Shown one piece after another: positions 1 through 7,757 of a stretch of DNA of 64,000 bases; position 1 is the first letter of the stretch, and each line of letters begins with the position of its first letter. This stretch comes from Microscillaceae bacterium (GTDB lineage Bacteria > Bacteroidota > Bacteroidia > Cytophagales > Microscillaceae), in NCBI GenBank assembly GCA_003483885.1, contig DMXI01000687.1, positions 1 to 64,000 on the forward strand, given 5' to 3'. Both the position numbers and the translations under genes were made by a program. The notes under the pieces were generated by a model. The model searched no databases. It had not been told where the DNA came from and saw only the letters and a list, made by a program, of their open reading frames with translations.

Positions 1-114
1 ATTTTTAATTTAAAAAGCTTTTTAGTTTTTCACTTCCAAAGCTCCTATCTTTGTCTAAAATTCAAATAATCCAGCTCATTCAACCCTTGTAAATTAATAA
101 ACAATAATAAGACA

Positions 115-1170
115 ATGAACATAGGCGATAGAGTAAGAATGCTACACGGCACCGAGGAAGGAATTATTTCTAAAATCAATGGAAACATTGTAGATGTAGA
201 AATTGAAGATGGGTTTTCTATCCCAGTACTCAAAAACGAAATAGTAGTGATTGCCAAAGAAGAGAAAAAACGCTTTGGGGATTACAAAGAAGAAAACACC
301 GGGCGGTTTGCAGCCCGTCCCGATACTCAAACCGATAAAACAGTATATGCCACCAAGGGCATTTATGTAGCATTTGCTCCCATCAACGACCAAAGCTACA
401 CGATGCACATTATCAATAATACCGACTTTGATCTACCTTTTACGGTAGGGCTTGAGCGTAATCAAAATCACCAGGGAGTCTACGCTGGCTTGCTTCGTGG
501 TCGCGATAGCATCAAGATCAACGAAGTAAACATCAAAGATTTTGATAATTGGGGAGTGTACATTTTCCAATTCTTGTTTGCCAAAAGAGGCTATTTCAGC
601 ATCCGGGCACCGTTTATCAAAAAAATGCGTTTTCGCGCTTCCAACTTTTTCAAGAGCAAGGCTAAAGCACCTGTCTTGGAAAAAGAAGCCCACTTGTTTC
701 AGTTAGACAAAGACATGCCCGAGCAAATCTTGAATACCCAACAAATCGAGGCTGTAGCAGACGTAGCAACTCCTGTTGAAAAACCGGAAGCAAAGCCATT
801 AGATGCGAGCAAACTCAAGGAGCAAATGCTGAGCAAAAATGAACCAAATACCACCACTAAAGCTCAAGCAACTACTACTGTAACAACTCCTGAGTATGAA
901 GTAGACCTACACATTGAGAAACTAAGTACTGATTTTAGTAATCTCAATAGTGGCGAAATGTTAGACTTGCAGCTTAAAACCTTTGAAAATAAACTTGAAA
1001 ATGCCATTGCCAGCGGTATGCACGAGATTATTTTTATCCACGGAGTGGGCAATGGAGTTTTGAGAACGGAAATTCACAAAAGATTGAGCAAGAATCCTGA
1101 TATTCAGTTCTATGAGGATGCCCGCAAAGAAAAGTTTGGTTACGGAGCTACTGCGGTTACGTTCAAATAA
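115..1170 (+). CDS. DUF2027/Smr-domain protein
   Basis: 351 aa. The first ~50 residues ('GDRVRMLHGTEEGIISKI') read as a small beta-barrel of the KOW/Tudor kind, followed by the DUF2027 body (to ~190). A polar, Thr/Ala-rich linker (~200-260) leads to a C-terminal Smr domain: 'VDLHIEKL' near 262 and the 'IHGVGNGVLRTEI' loop near 310, then the closing 'YGATAVTF'. Smr domains are known from MutS2 and act on branched DNA or on mRNA at collided ribosomes; the DUF2027-Smr arrangement is typical of Bacteroidota and its exact role is not settled. Cytosolic, no signal peptide. The ATG follows an AT-rich leader without a Shine-Dalgarno, normal for the phylum. Convergent with the GIN lipoprotein gene downstream. 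Family call secure, function open. Confidence 0.85.
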   Translation: MNIGDRVRMLHGTEEGIISKINGNIVDVEIEDGFSIPVLKNEIVVIAKEEKKRFGDYKEENTGRFAARPDTQTDKTVYATKGIYVAFAPINDQSYTMHIINNTDFDLPFTVGLERNQNHQGVYAGLLRGRDSIKINEVNIKDFDNWGVYIFQFLFAKRGYFSIRAPFIKKMRFRASNFFKSKAKAPVLEKEAHLFQLDKDMPEQILNTQQIEAVADVATPVEKPEAKPLDASKLKEQMLSKNEPNTTTKAQATTTVTTPEYEVDLHIEKLSTDFSNLNSGEMLDLQLKTFENKLENAIASGMHEIIFIHGVGNGVLRTEIHKRLSKNPDIQFYEDARKEKFGYGATAVTFK

Positions 1171-1319
1171 ATGCTCTGCAGTAAATGATTGATAATGGTT
1201 AGTGATCAATGGTAGCACGTGAAATGCCCATTCATCGCTAACCATTCAATTGATACTCATCCCCCTGTCAGGGCTATATTTGGCCTAAGGTATCAAAGAA
1301 GTTGAAGCAATTCAAAGTA

Positions 1320-2120
1320 CTAGTTTTGCTTGGTCAAACTTCCTGAGCCTTCAATAAGTTTAGACACATTTGGACTTCCTTTGTACGTCATCGAACCACT
1401 TCCTGTAATAGCCACACTCAGTTGATCCTTTACATATAGGGCGCAAGAGCCTGATCCACTGAGTTTTGCCCTACAATTATCAACCTTGAATTTATATCCG
1501 GCAAGTTGGCCAGCCCCATTCACGCCTATTTCACAATCATCGCTCTTACCTTTGAGGTTAATATTCCCCGAACCACTTATTTGGGCCATTAACTTATCGG
1601 CTTTTAGGCTAATATCTATATTGCCCGAGCCCGAGATTGCCAACGAAAGGTTATCTACATTCCAACGATTTTTGGACTGAAGATTACCTGAGCCACTCAA
1701 CCGAATGGCCTTAATTTCGGGGGTAGTGATAAAAATATACAACTTATTATCATTCAGTTGATAGTTAGGGTCGCGGTAACCGATATACAACAATCCTCCT
1801 TCCTTTACTTCAGTCGTGATTTGTTCTATTACCTCAGGTACTGCTTGTATCTCAACTCTTTGCTTCTCGCCTTGCTTCCATACGATGTTCCCCGAAATAT
1901 TATGCAACAAGCTATTAAACTTGGGCAACTCTCTCACGTTTCCTTCTTTATCTTCCCCTTCAGGTGTCACTTCTGTCTCGGTAGTCGTAGAACTTTCTGG
2001 AGTATTGGCTTCTGTATAATTATTTTCTTGATCTTTATTCTCTTTATTGTTGACACTAATGTGGCAAGCTTGTACCAGAAATAGCGAAAAAATTCCTAAA
2101 AAAAACCAGGTATACTTCAT
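1320..2120 (-). CDS. GIN-domain (DUF2807) lipoprotein
   Basis: 266 aa. Starts with a lipoprotein signal, hydrophobic 'WFFLGIFSLFLVQAC', Cys 19 being the likely lipidated residue, then an acidic Thr/Glu-rich tether to ~65. The rest is a putative adhesin-head GIN domain: short strands separated by turns 'GSGNL', 'SGSGNI', 'SGSGNIN', 'SGSGSC', 'TGSGSM', 'EGSGSL', the repeating signature of DUF2807 beta-helices. Outer-membrane or periplasmic surface protein; ligand unknown. Monocistronic, upstream of it lies a long palindromic element. Confident on family, none on function. Confidence 0.85.
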   Translation of the reverse strand: MKYTWFFLGIFSLFLVQACHISVNNKENKDQENNYTEANTPESSTTTETEVTPEGEDKEGNVRELPKFNSLLHNISGNIVWKQGEKQRVEIQAVPEVIEQITTEVKEGGLLYIGYRDPNYQLNDNKLYIFITTPEIKAIRLSGSGNLQSKNRWNVDNLSLAISGSGNIDISLKADKLMAQISGSGNINLKGKSDDCEIGVNGAGQLAGYKFKVDNCRAKLSGSGSCALYVKDQLSVAITGSGSMTYKGSPNVSKLIEGSGSLTKQN

Positions 2121-2148
2121 AATTAGTTGGTTTGTATGGTTTACTTGA

Positions 2149-2308
2149 GAGCTCGTTTAAAATTCATTGATTAGTACTTTTTCGCGTCTTTTATGATTAT
2201 ATATTGTCAAATTTATCGGCAATAGCGAGGCTATTACCTCAAAATTTGACGCATCTAATCCCAAAATACATCAAAAAATCTACTTTAAACGAAAATTTAA
2301 ACAAGCTC
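2149..2308. repeat. 160-bp long imperfect palindrome (MITE-like or hairpin RNA)
   Basis: The ends are inverted copies: GAGCTCGTTTAAAATT at 2149-2164 and, read on the other strand from 2308, GAGCTTGTTTAAATTT. Moving inward the two arms keep matching in patches, and the centre is a nested hairpin with GTCAAATTT/AAATTTGAC around an AATAGC/GCTATT core near 2221-2235. The whole spacer between the GIN lipoprotein and the ADP-ribosylglycohydrolase is therefore one imperfect inverted repeat. It contains no ORF. It could be a miniature inverted-repeat element or a transcribed structured RNA. Confidence 0.6.
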
Positions 2309-2345
2309 TAATGAAATTACAAAATCCCCTTAAAAAAACCTTAAG

Positions 2346-3260
2346 ATGATCAATATATTGCAAGACTATAACGAGCCTCAAGCTTTATTGGCAAAACTCG
2401 CCTTGATGGGTACTGCTATTGGAGATGCTTTTGGGCAGTGTTTTTTCAATACTCGCCCTCAAATCACACAGTGGTTATCCCAAAAACAGCTTCCACCAGC
2501 CCCTTGGTATTTTACCGATGATACTATTATGACCATTGGTCTGGTACAGCATCTGCTCCAATACAATGACATCCAACAAGATAAATTGGCGCATATTTGG
2601 GCTACTAATTATCAAAAAGATATCTCGCGTGGATATGGGGGAACTGCTCACAAAATATTGCGAGAAATTAGCGAGGGTCGCTCTTGGCAAGAAGCCGCAA
2701 GTGAAGTATTCAGCGGTATGGGGTCTATGGGCAATGGCGCAGCGATGCGGGTAGTACCTTTAGGTGCTTTTTATCCAGAAAACATTTCTCATCTTGTAGA
2801 GCAAGCTTGTTTATCAGCTCAAATCACCCACGCTCACCCCGAAGCCCAAGCAGGTGCGGTAGCCATAGCTGTAGCAGCTCATTTAGCCGCTTATACTACC
2901 CTGGTAGGCAATGATTGGCTAGAGCAAATAGCCGCCCATACGCCTCCAGGCGACACCCACAATAAAATTCTGAAATCGTTAACGCTTCCAAGTAGTTATC
3001 GAGTAGAAACCATTGTTCATGCCTTGGGCAACGGCCATCAAATGTTAGCGCAAGATACTGTACCGCTGGTTTTGTGGTGTGTTGCGCATCACTTCGATGA
3101 TTTTGCTCAAGCACTTTGGAAAACCGTCAGTGCACTTGGCGATCGGGACACTACTTGTGCAATGGCAGGAGGCATCATGGCCTTAAGACTAGGCTGGGAA
3201 GGAATTCCGCAAGATTGGGGCGATGCTACTGAACCCATTGACCAAACCTGGCTGGTGTAA
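2346..3260 (+). CDS. ADP-ribosylglycohydrolase (ARH/DraG) family protein
   Basis: 304 aa, the usual length for the family. Early 'GTAIGDAFGQ' matches the conserved GxxxGDAxG opening; 'FTDDTIMTIGL' (~58-68) supplies the Thr-Asp-Asp metal ligands; 'GNGAAMRVVPLG' and 'ITHAHPEAQAGA' are family blocks; 'GDRDTTCAMAGGI' (~276) supplies the second Asp/Thr metal cluster. Both binuclear-metal half sites are intact, so an active hydrolase removing ADP-ribose from a protein or small molecule is likely; substrate unknown. Cytosolic. Stands alone, with the palindromic element immediately upstream, and no ADP-ribosyltransferase was recognised nearby. Confidence 0.9.
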   Translation: MINILQDYNEPQALLAKLALMGTAIGDAFGQCFFNTRPQITQWLSQKQLPPAPWYFTDDTIMTIGLVQHLLQYNDIQQDKLAHIWATNYQKDISRGYGGTAHKILREISEGRSWQEAASEVFSGMGSMGNGAAMRVVPLGAFYPENISHLVEQACLSAQITHAHPEAQAGAVAIAVAAHLAAYTTLVGNDWLEQIAAHTPPGDTHNKILKSLTLPSSYRVETIVHALGNGHQMLAQDTVPLVLWCVAHHFDDFAQALWKTVSALGDRDTTCAMAGGIMALRLGWEGIPQDWGDATEPIDQTWLV

Positions 3261-3539
3261 AATTTTTAGCACCTTTTTGCGTTTATTCATCACTAACCCC
3301 TCATTATTCCCGATCACTTGATCGCTTGTTTCATCTTTTATCATATTGCTAGATAGTTGGTCGTGAGGACCTAGCAGTGGCACGGCTGCCTCGATTTGTG
3401 TCTCCACAATTGAAAAATGCCTGGCGGTATGATCTTTTATTTGACTACCCACAACTTCGCTTTTAGTAAAATATATTTTTTAGAAGAACATTCCCGATAA
3501 TTTTTATACCTTGAAAATTAAATTAAAAATCCGTGTATC

Positions 3540-4004
3540 ATGGAACACAATCTTAAATACTACTATGACATTATAGAAAACTGCATCCATCGCCTGGGGG
3601 TAGATCCAGTCAGTTGTCGCTCCAAAGATACTGAAGGGCATTGGAGCCTAAAGCGGGGAGACATCACCGTATGGATAGATGTTTGGTTTATAGAGCGAGA
3701 AGAAAGGGCTTATTTTCAAGTAGTTGCCCCAATTATGGAAACTCCTACTGATCGAGCTACTCAATTTTATGAAGACTTACTCCGACTCAACGATCAACTC
3801 TTCGGGGTAGCCTTCACCCTATACAACCATTGGACTTGCCTTAAAGTGATTCGGGAAGTAAACGGCCTGGATATGGGAGAAGCTTACAATATGATTACCC
3901 GAGTGGGCAACTATGGGATTGAATATTTGAAAAAATTATCTAAAAAATATGGTGATAATGGCAGCCGAATAGACTATCACGGTGGGGTAGCTCCTGGCGC
4001 TTAA
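3540..4004 (+). CDS. YbjN-like small protein
   Basis: 154 aa, soluble, no signal peptide. The pattern of an N-terminal helix, a 'WSLKRGDITVWIDVWF' strand pair, a 'YFQVVAPIM' strand, a helix containing 'FYEDLLRLNDQLFGVAF' and a C-terminal 'ITRVGNYGIEYLKKLSKKYG' helix resembles the YbjN / type III secretion chaperone-like fold. Such proteins are thought to act as chaperone or adaptor-like regulators. Single gene with its own downstream hairpin terminator. Fold assignment moderate, function unknown. Confidence 0.6.
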   Translation: MEHNLKYYYDIIENCIHRLGVDPVSCRSKDTEGHWSLKRGDITVWIDVWFIEREERAYFQVVAPIMETPTDRATQFYEDLLRLNDQLFGVAFTLYNHWTCLKVIREVNGLDMGEAYNMITRVGNYGIEYLKKLSKKYGDNGSRIDYHGGVAPGA

Positions 4005-4021
4005 ATAAATGATCAAAAAAA

Positions 4022-4046
4022 CCTTCCAAGCATATGGAAGGCTTTT
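4022..4046. terminator. bidirectional hairpin terminator
   Basis: CCTTCCA (4022-4028) pairs with TGGAAGG (4035-4041) across a 6-nt loop. A T-rich run follows on the plus strand and an A-run (T-run on the minus strand) precedes it, so it can serve both the YbjN-like gene and the converging hydrolase gene. Confidence 0.65.
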
Positions 4047-4089
4047 CAAAGATTACAATTCTACACTAAAAAATTATTTGAATATTTCA

Positions 4090-4225
4090 TTCCTTAAAAC
4101 CTCAAGACAAGTATTCATAATCGATGCATTCTTCCAAGCCCTTGTTGGGTATTTAAGCAAAACGATACTAACAAGTGATTATTCTTTTCTTAAAACCTCA
4201 AGGCAAGTCTCCATAATCGCCTCAT
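4090..4225 (-). repeat. duplicated 3' end of the alpha/beta hydrolase gene
   Basis: The 40 bp at 4186-4225, which encode the last residues of the neighbouring hydrolase ('IMETCLEVLRKE' then stop), recur at 4090-4129 with about 33 of 40 bases identical. Read on the minus strand the second copy still encodes 'IMNTCLEVLRNEIFK' before a TAA at 4074-4076. So a relic of a paralogous hydrolase 3' end lies directly downstream of the intact gene, implying a past tandem duplication with loss of one copy, or recombination at the gene end. Confidence 0.6.
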
Positions 4226-5051
4226 GTTTAATCATTTGATGATGGCCAATTCCCTGAAAATAATGCATCTGCAATTGTGGGTTATTTTGGTGATAAGCCT
4301 TGGCTTCTTTTATACTCACTACTTTGTCCGAATCGTCATATAAACCTACTATTTCAGTCTTTAACTCCTCTTTTTTTAAGGTAGGTAAGCTATATTCCTG
4401 AATACCTCGCCCAAACTTATTTTTCGCTTTTTGGTAAAATCGTTTACGTACTCGACGGTGTATCCCTAAGAAATCGAAAGCACCTTCGAAGAAATGCACA
4501 GGCACAAATGGGCTCCCCATCAAAATCAATTTTTGCAATTGGATAGCCTCAGCGTTTTCGGTCTCTTCTAACAACCAGGTAAATGCCGCGGTACCTCCCA
4601 ACGAATGAGCAATGATTGCATCTATTCTCGAGACTTGCTTCAGGTAGGCTTTCAGCACCAGGATAAATTCTGGCAAACTGGACTGGCTCCCCGATGAATT
4701 GCCATGCGCTGGAAAATCAAGGCTTAACACTTGGTATCCCTCTTTCAGCAGCATTGGAATCAGCTTGTAATAATCAACCGCCTTAGATTCCCAACCATGC
4801 AGCAACAATACCGTCTTAGCTCCTTTTCCCCAGCTATAAGTCACAATGCTTTGTGAAGTTTGCCCAAAAAGTGGCACTTTCATCTCTTCTATAGTGGCCT
4901 CTTCCAGTAATTGCTGATGTGGAGGTTTGAGTGAACGTTTCCGAATGGTAAACATCTTTGTCCACAAATAATTCATCACGCTGGTTGGGGTAAAAGTAGC
5001 CCCTATGGCCAACCCGGCCTTCATAAACTGTAATTTTAATTGACTCGCCAT
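4179..5051 (-). CDS. alpha/beta hydrolase
   Basis: 290 aa. Oxyanion/HG region 'VLLLHGWESKAVDYY' (~81-95), 'LDFPAHGNSSG' (~111), nucleophile elbow 'AHSLGG' with Ser150, acid region 'IVGLYDDSDKVV' (~246), and catalytic His in 'GIGHHQMI' (~270). The triad is complete, so an active esterase, thioesterase or lipase-like enzyme is likely. The first ~25 residues are mildly hydrophobic and may be a membrane anchor. The start codon lies 6 bp from a copy of the 22-bp operator also found at the tetR-type gene, so it is very probably under that repressor's control. Substrate unknown; TetR-controlled hydrolases often belong to lipid or xenobiotic responses (inference). Confidence 0.85.
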   Translation of the reverse strand: MASQLKLQFMKAGLAIGATFTPTSVMNYLWTKMFTIRKRSLKPPHQQLLEEATIEEMKVPLFGQTSQSIVTYSWGKGAKTVLLLHGWESKAVDYYKLIPMLLKEGYQVLSLDFPAHGNSSGSQSSLPEFILVLKAYLKQVSRIDAIIAHSLGGTAAFTWLLEETENAEAIQLQKLILMGSPFVPVHFFEGAFDFLGIHRRVRKRFYQKAKNKFGRGIQEYSLPTLKKEELKTEIVGLYDDSDKVVSIKEAKAYHQNNPQLQMHYFQGIGHHQMIKHEAIMETCLEVLRKE

Positions 5052-5056
5052 AGTTT

Positions 5057-5078
5057 TAATATAACAAACGGTATTTTA
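5057..5078. promoter_or_regulatory. TetR-type operator copy 1 (hydrolase promoter)
   Basis: 22-bp near-palindrome sharing the 'ATAACAA' left and 'GGTATTTTA' right half with the sites at 5131-5152 and 5791-5812, with three differences from the best copy. It ends 6 bp upstream of the hydrolase ATG. Binding by the TetR protein at 5177-5785 would block the hydrolase promoter (inference). Confidence 0.65.
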
Positions 5079-5130
5079 AATGGTAAAAAAATTTATCTTT
5101 CAGAATAATTGATTGCTTGGATAACTTTCT

Positions 5131-5152
5131 TAAAATAACATTTGGTATTTTA
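5131..5152. promoter_or_regulatory. TetR-type operator copy 2
   Basis: 22-bp site with outer arms TAAAATAACA and TGGTATTTTA, differing from the copy at 5791-5812 by one base. It lies between the TetR gene and the hydrolase gene, both on the minus strand, about 53 bp upstream of copy 1, so the pair could support cooperative repression. Confidence 0.7.
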
Positions 5153-5176
5153 AGGAGTAAAAAATTTTGAGCTTAA

Positions 5177-5785
5177 TTATTTACATATGCTCAATATGTA
5201 TTCTTCTAACAAATCCAGGTTATGAAATAAGTAATCGTTGACTCCGGTAGTTTTTGCCAGGAAAACACCTCCCTGGATTAATCCAGCCAACCTTGAAAAA
5301 AAAACTTTTGGATCTACGTCTTGATTCCATTCACCAGCCAATTGCCCCTGCTTGATAGAATGGGTCACCGATTTTTCCCAAGTCTTGATGTATTTAATGG
5401 ATTTAGCTTTCAGCGCAGGGTTGGTATCATCTACATCTACCGATACATTCAATAAGGGACAGCCCCCCATTTCATTCACCAAATGGTGGTTATTACGATA
5501 AAAAAGCACATAAGCCATCAGTTGGCCTTTTGCATCAGGAGCTTCAGAAACTAATTTATCTATGCCTGAAAATAAATATCGAAAATTATAGCGAAATACC
5601 TCAAGTGCCACTTCTTCTTTATTGGAAAAATTACCATAAATACTTCCTTTTGAAAGTCCCGTCACTTCTTCGATATCTTTGATAGAAGTACTCAAATACC
5701 CTTTTTCGTTGAACAATCTCGCCGATTTCTCAATGATATCTTTTTTGGTTTGTTCTCGATCAGAAAATTTTTTACTTCTACCCAT
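5177..5785 (-). CDS. TetR/AcrR family transcriptional regulator
   Basis: 202 aa. N-terminal HTH: 'KKDIIEKSARLFNEKGY' helix, 'TSIKDIEEVTGLSKGSIY' recognition region (~34-51), then 'GNFSNKEEVALEVF', a canonical TetR DNA-binding domain. The C-terminal ~150 residues are helical and include 'LAGLIQGGVFLAKT', resembling the TetR_C domain of the AcrR/YxaF group; Cys in 'MGGCPLLNV' (~99) may sense electrophiles, as in related regulators (inference). A perfect copy of the putative operator lies 6 bp upstream of its ATG, pointing to autorepression, and two more sites control the downstream hydrolase. Confidence 0.9.
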   Translation of the reverse strand: MGRSKKFSDREQTKKDIIEKSARLFNEKGYLSTSIKDIEEVTGLSKGSIYGNFSNKEEVALEVFRYNFRYLFSGIDKLVSEAPDAKGQLMAYVLFYRNNHHLVNEMGGCPLLNVSVDVDDTNPALKAKSIKYIKTWEKSVTHSIKQGQLAGEWNQDVDPKVFFSRLAGLIQGGVFLAKTTGVNDYLFHNLDLLEEYILSICK

Positions 5786-5790
5786 AACGC

Positions 5791-5812
5791 TAAAATAACA
5801 ATTGGTATTTTA
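5791..5812. promoter_or_regulatory. TetR-type operator copy 3 (autoregulatory)
   Basis: Best copy of the 22-bp site. TAAAATA and TATTTTA arms flank a CAATTG centre; only one base pair breaks the dyad. It is 6 bp upstream of the TetR start codon, the same distance as copy 1 has to the hydrolase start, which supports a shared autoregulatory circuit. Confidence 0.75.
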
Positions 5813-5844
5813 AAATCCAAATAATTCAAGCGTTATCGTTCGTT

Positions 5845-6666
5845 TTACTCAATCAAGTGCAAGTGATGTTTTACATACAGTGCCGATTGGCGCAACGCAT
5901 CACAAAACCAAGGCACTTCATATTGAGGAGTAGTAGAAAAGTAATGAAGCATTTCTTCATCGCTCATGGGCAAAATATCGATCCAGTTATAATGGAAAGC
6001 AATTGTGACTAAATCGATGATTTGACGCTCGGTAAATAACTGATTGGCAGGACGTAGCATCAAGGGTGGTTGTAACTCTTGGCCAAATAAGCTAAACAAT
6101 GTTTGTAGGCCATCCTGCCCATCGCGGTGAATCTCTGTAACGGGTAACCTTTGTTTATTCACTTGCAAAGTTTTTAAATCAATGCCCAGACAATCTCGAT
6201 TATGCGCTAATGGGCTCCCTTCTCCTAATGCCAATATTTGCTGGGTTACTCTCAGATTTTGATCAGGGATAGATAAAGCAAGTTTATCTACCCACGTTTT
6301 CAAAATTTGCTCATTAGTTAAAATATCACCTATCTCATCATTGATTTCTGGTGGGTTGGCTCCTTGAGCGTATAGGGCAATCTCACCAAAAAACCGTTGC
6401 TCAACAAGCTCAAAAAAAGCCTCAAATGTTTCTTGCCTGCTCAAATGGGCAAGTGCCACCAAGGTATTGGCCTCACTTGCTTTTTTTTGCCCTACCACGA
6501 TTACAATTATGCAAGAAGTGGCCCCATCAGAATACAAATAACTCACAGGCAAACTTGTCTCAGGAACCGATAAGTCGGCCAGATAGTAATTATCCTGAGG
6601 TACATATTGCAAACCAGCAGGTAAAACAGTCGATATGCTGTCAAATATGGGGGAAAACTTATTCAC
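5845..6666 (-). CDS. NTAN1/CheD-superfamily-like protein (putative amidase)
   Basis: 273 aa, cytosolic. Around residues 46-55 'SDGATSCIIVIVV' resembles the TTC-H/I active-site strand of protein N-terminal asparagine amidohydrolase (NTAN1), and 'TLVALAHLSRQE' (~68-79) resembles its following 'CLTH' strand; Cys52 and His74 would be the Cys-His pair shared with CheD deamidases and the CNF1/YfiH superfamily. The remaining C-terminal ~150 residues, ending in aromatic helices, are not recognised. Last gene of the H-NOX - bestrophin - this gene run, 15 bp after the bestrophin stop. If real, a deamidase acting on protein Asn/Gln is predicted; a pure fold resemblance without activity is possible. Confidence 0.4.
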   Translation of the reverse strand: MNKFSPIFDSISTVLPAGLQYVPQDNYYLADLSVPETSLPVSYLYSDGATSCIIVIVVGQKKASEANTLVALAHLSRQETFEAFFELVEQRFFGEIALYAQGANPPEINDEIGDILTNEQILKTWVDKLALSIPDQNLRVTQQILALGEGSPLAHNRDCLGIDLKTLQVNKQRLPVTEIHRDGQDGLQTLFSLFGQELQPPLMLRPANQLFTERQIIDLVTIAFHYNWIDILPMSDEEMLHYFSTTPQYEVPWFCDALRQSALYVKHHLHLIE

Positions 6667-6680
6667 TCAAACAATGTTTT

Positions 6681-7703
6681 TTAGGACAACACATGATTCA
6701 CCGCAGGTCTGGCTTTGGGTAACTCTTGCTCGTTGAGCATATCACGCAAATCGATTTCTATGGTTCGGCTCAATGCCGTAATAGGAGTATCGTTTACCCC
6801 ACCTTCAAAAGGGTTTTCGCTATAGTCACCTACCTTTTCCATCGTATGAAAAACCCAAGAGACCATCACACAAAAAGGGATCGTTAGCCATTCCATATTG
6901 GTTCCCAACTCCTTGAATTCTTTGATCATAGAAAAAGGTAATAATATCACAAACAGCCAAATGAAAAAGCCATTCAAGGTGGCATATTGTCGGGGAAAAG
7001 GATAGTTTTTGATACGCTCAGATTTACCTTGCCCTGTATAAAATTTTTCTAAAGTATCTACCAAAGACATATGGCGAAAGTCATCTAGTAAACCCATCTT
7101 TCTAAGTTCTTTCAAGTCTTTAGACTGGTTTTTAATCAGTTGGGTCGCCGTGTTTTTTCGGCTCAAGGCATCTTCTCTTTCCTGGCTCTCTAAAAAAGGG
7201 GCTATCTCGTCTTGAAGCTGAGTGCGAAACTCGGGTATGTCATATCCTTTTTTTTGGCGAATTTTATCCAAAGAAGGACGGGAATGCTCCCAGGTTCGAG
7301 AGGTTCTCAATTGAAACCTAAGAGCTGTAAGCCAAGCAATATGACGATAAATGAGTCGACGATGAATGGCTTTGAGCTGTTGGTCACTGACTGGTTCACT
7401 GGCAAAATCATTGGTAACAAAATCAATGGCCTTTATACCCCAGGTACGACTATCGTTTACAATGGCTCCCCAAATTTTGCGCGATTCCCATAAACGATCA
7501 TAGGAGGAGTTGTTCTTAAAACCTATATAAAAAGCTACTGCAGTACCTACCAGGGTAGTAGGTACCCAAGGAAAAGCCAACCATTCCAGGTGGGTAAACT
7601 TATACAACACTACCGGAATGGTCGCAATAATGGTGAATTGAAGAATGGCTAGTTTGGTCCATTTTAGGACTTTGAAAAAAGAATAGGAACGATTGACAAA
7701 CAT
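6681..7703 (-). CDS. bestrophin-family anion channel (UPF0187)
   Basis: 340 aa. 'MFVNRSYSFFKVLKW' start, first membrane pair ~19-60, then the family hallmark 'SSYDRLWESRKIWGAIVNDSR' split over residues ~67-87 (aromatic/Asn-rich), a long cytosolic helical section, second membrane pair ~240-290 ('GFFIWLFVILLPFSMI') and the closing 'NPFEGGVNDTPI' acidic/Pro loop. Length fits bacterial bestrophins such as KpBest. Predicted pentameric inner-membrane channel for anions or cations. It lies 54 bp downstream of the H-NOX gene and 15 bp upstream of the NTAN1-like gene, so probably in one operon. Confidence 0.85.
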   Translation of the reverse strand: MFVNRSYSFFKVLKWTKLAILQFTIIATIPVVLYKFTHLEWLAFPWVPTTLVGTAVAFYIGFKNNSSYDRLWESRKIWGAIVNDSRTWGIKAIDFVTNDFASEPVSDQQLKAIHRRLIYRHIAWLTALRFQLRTSRTWEHSRPSLDKIRQKKGYDIPEFRTQLQDEIAPFLESQEREDALSRKNTATQLIKNQSKDLKELRKMGLLDDFRHMSLVDTLEKFYTGQGKSERIKNYPFPRQYATLNGFFIWLFVILLPFSMIKEFKELGTNMEWLTIPFCVMVSWVFHTMEKVGDYSENPFEGGVNDTPITALSRTIEIDLRDMLNEQELPKARPAVNHVLS

Positions 7704-7757
7704 TGGCGTATACTTTTTAAGCCAATATAATACAAAACCTGCAGGATTCCTTATCGT

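Noticed and set aside
4009..4239. 76-codon plus-strand frame between the YbjN-like and hydrolase genes
   Set aside because: It spans the terminator and the hydrolase 3' repeat on the opposite strand; the repeated peptide it appears to hold comes from the duplicated hydrolase end.
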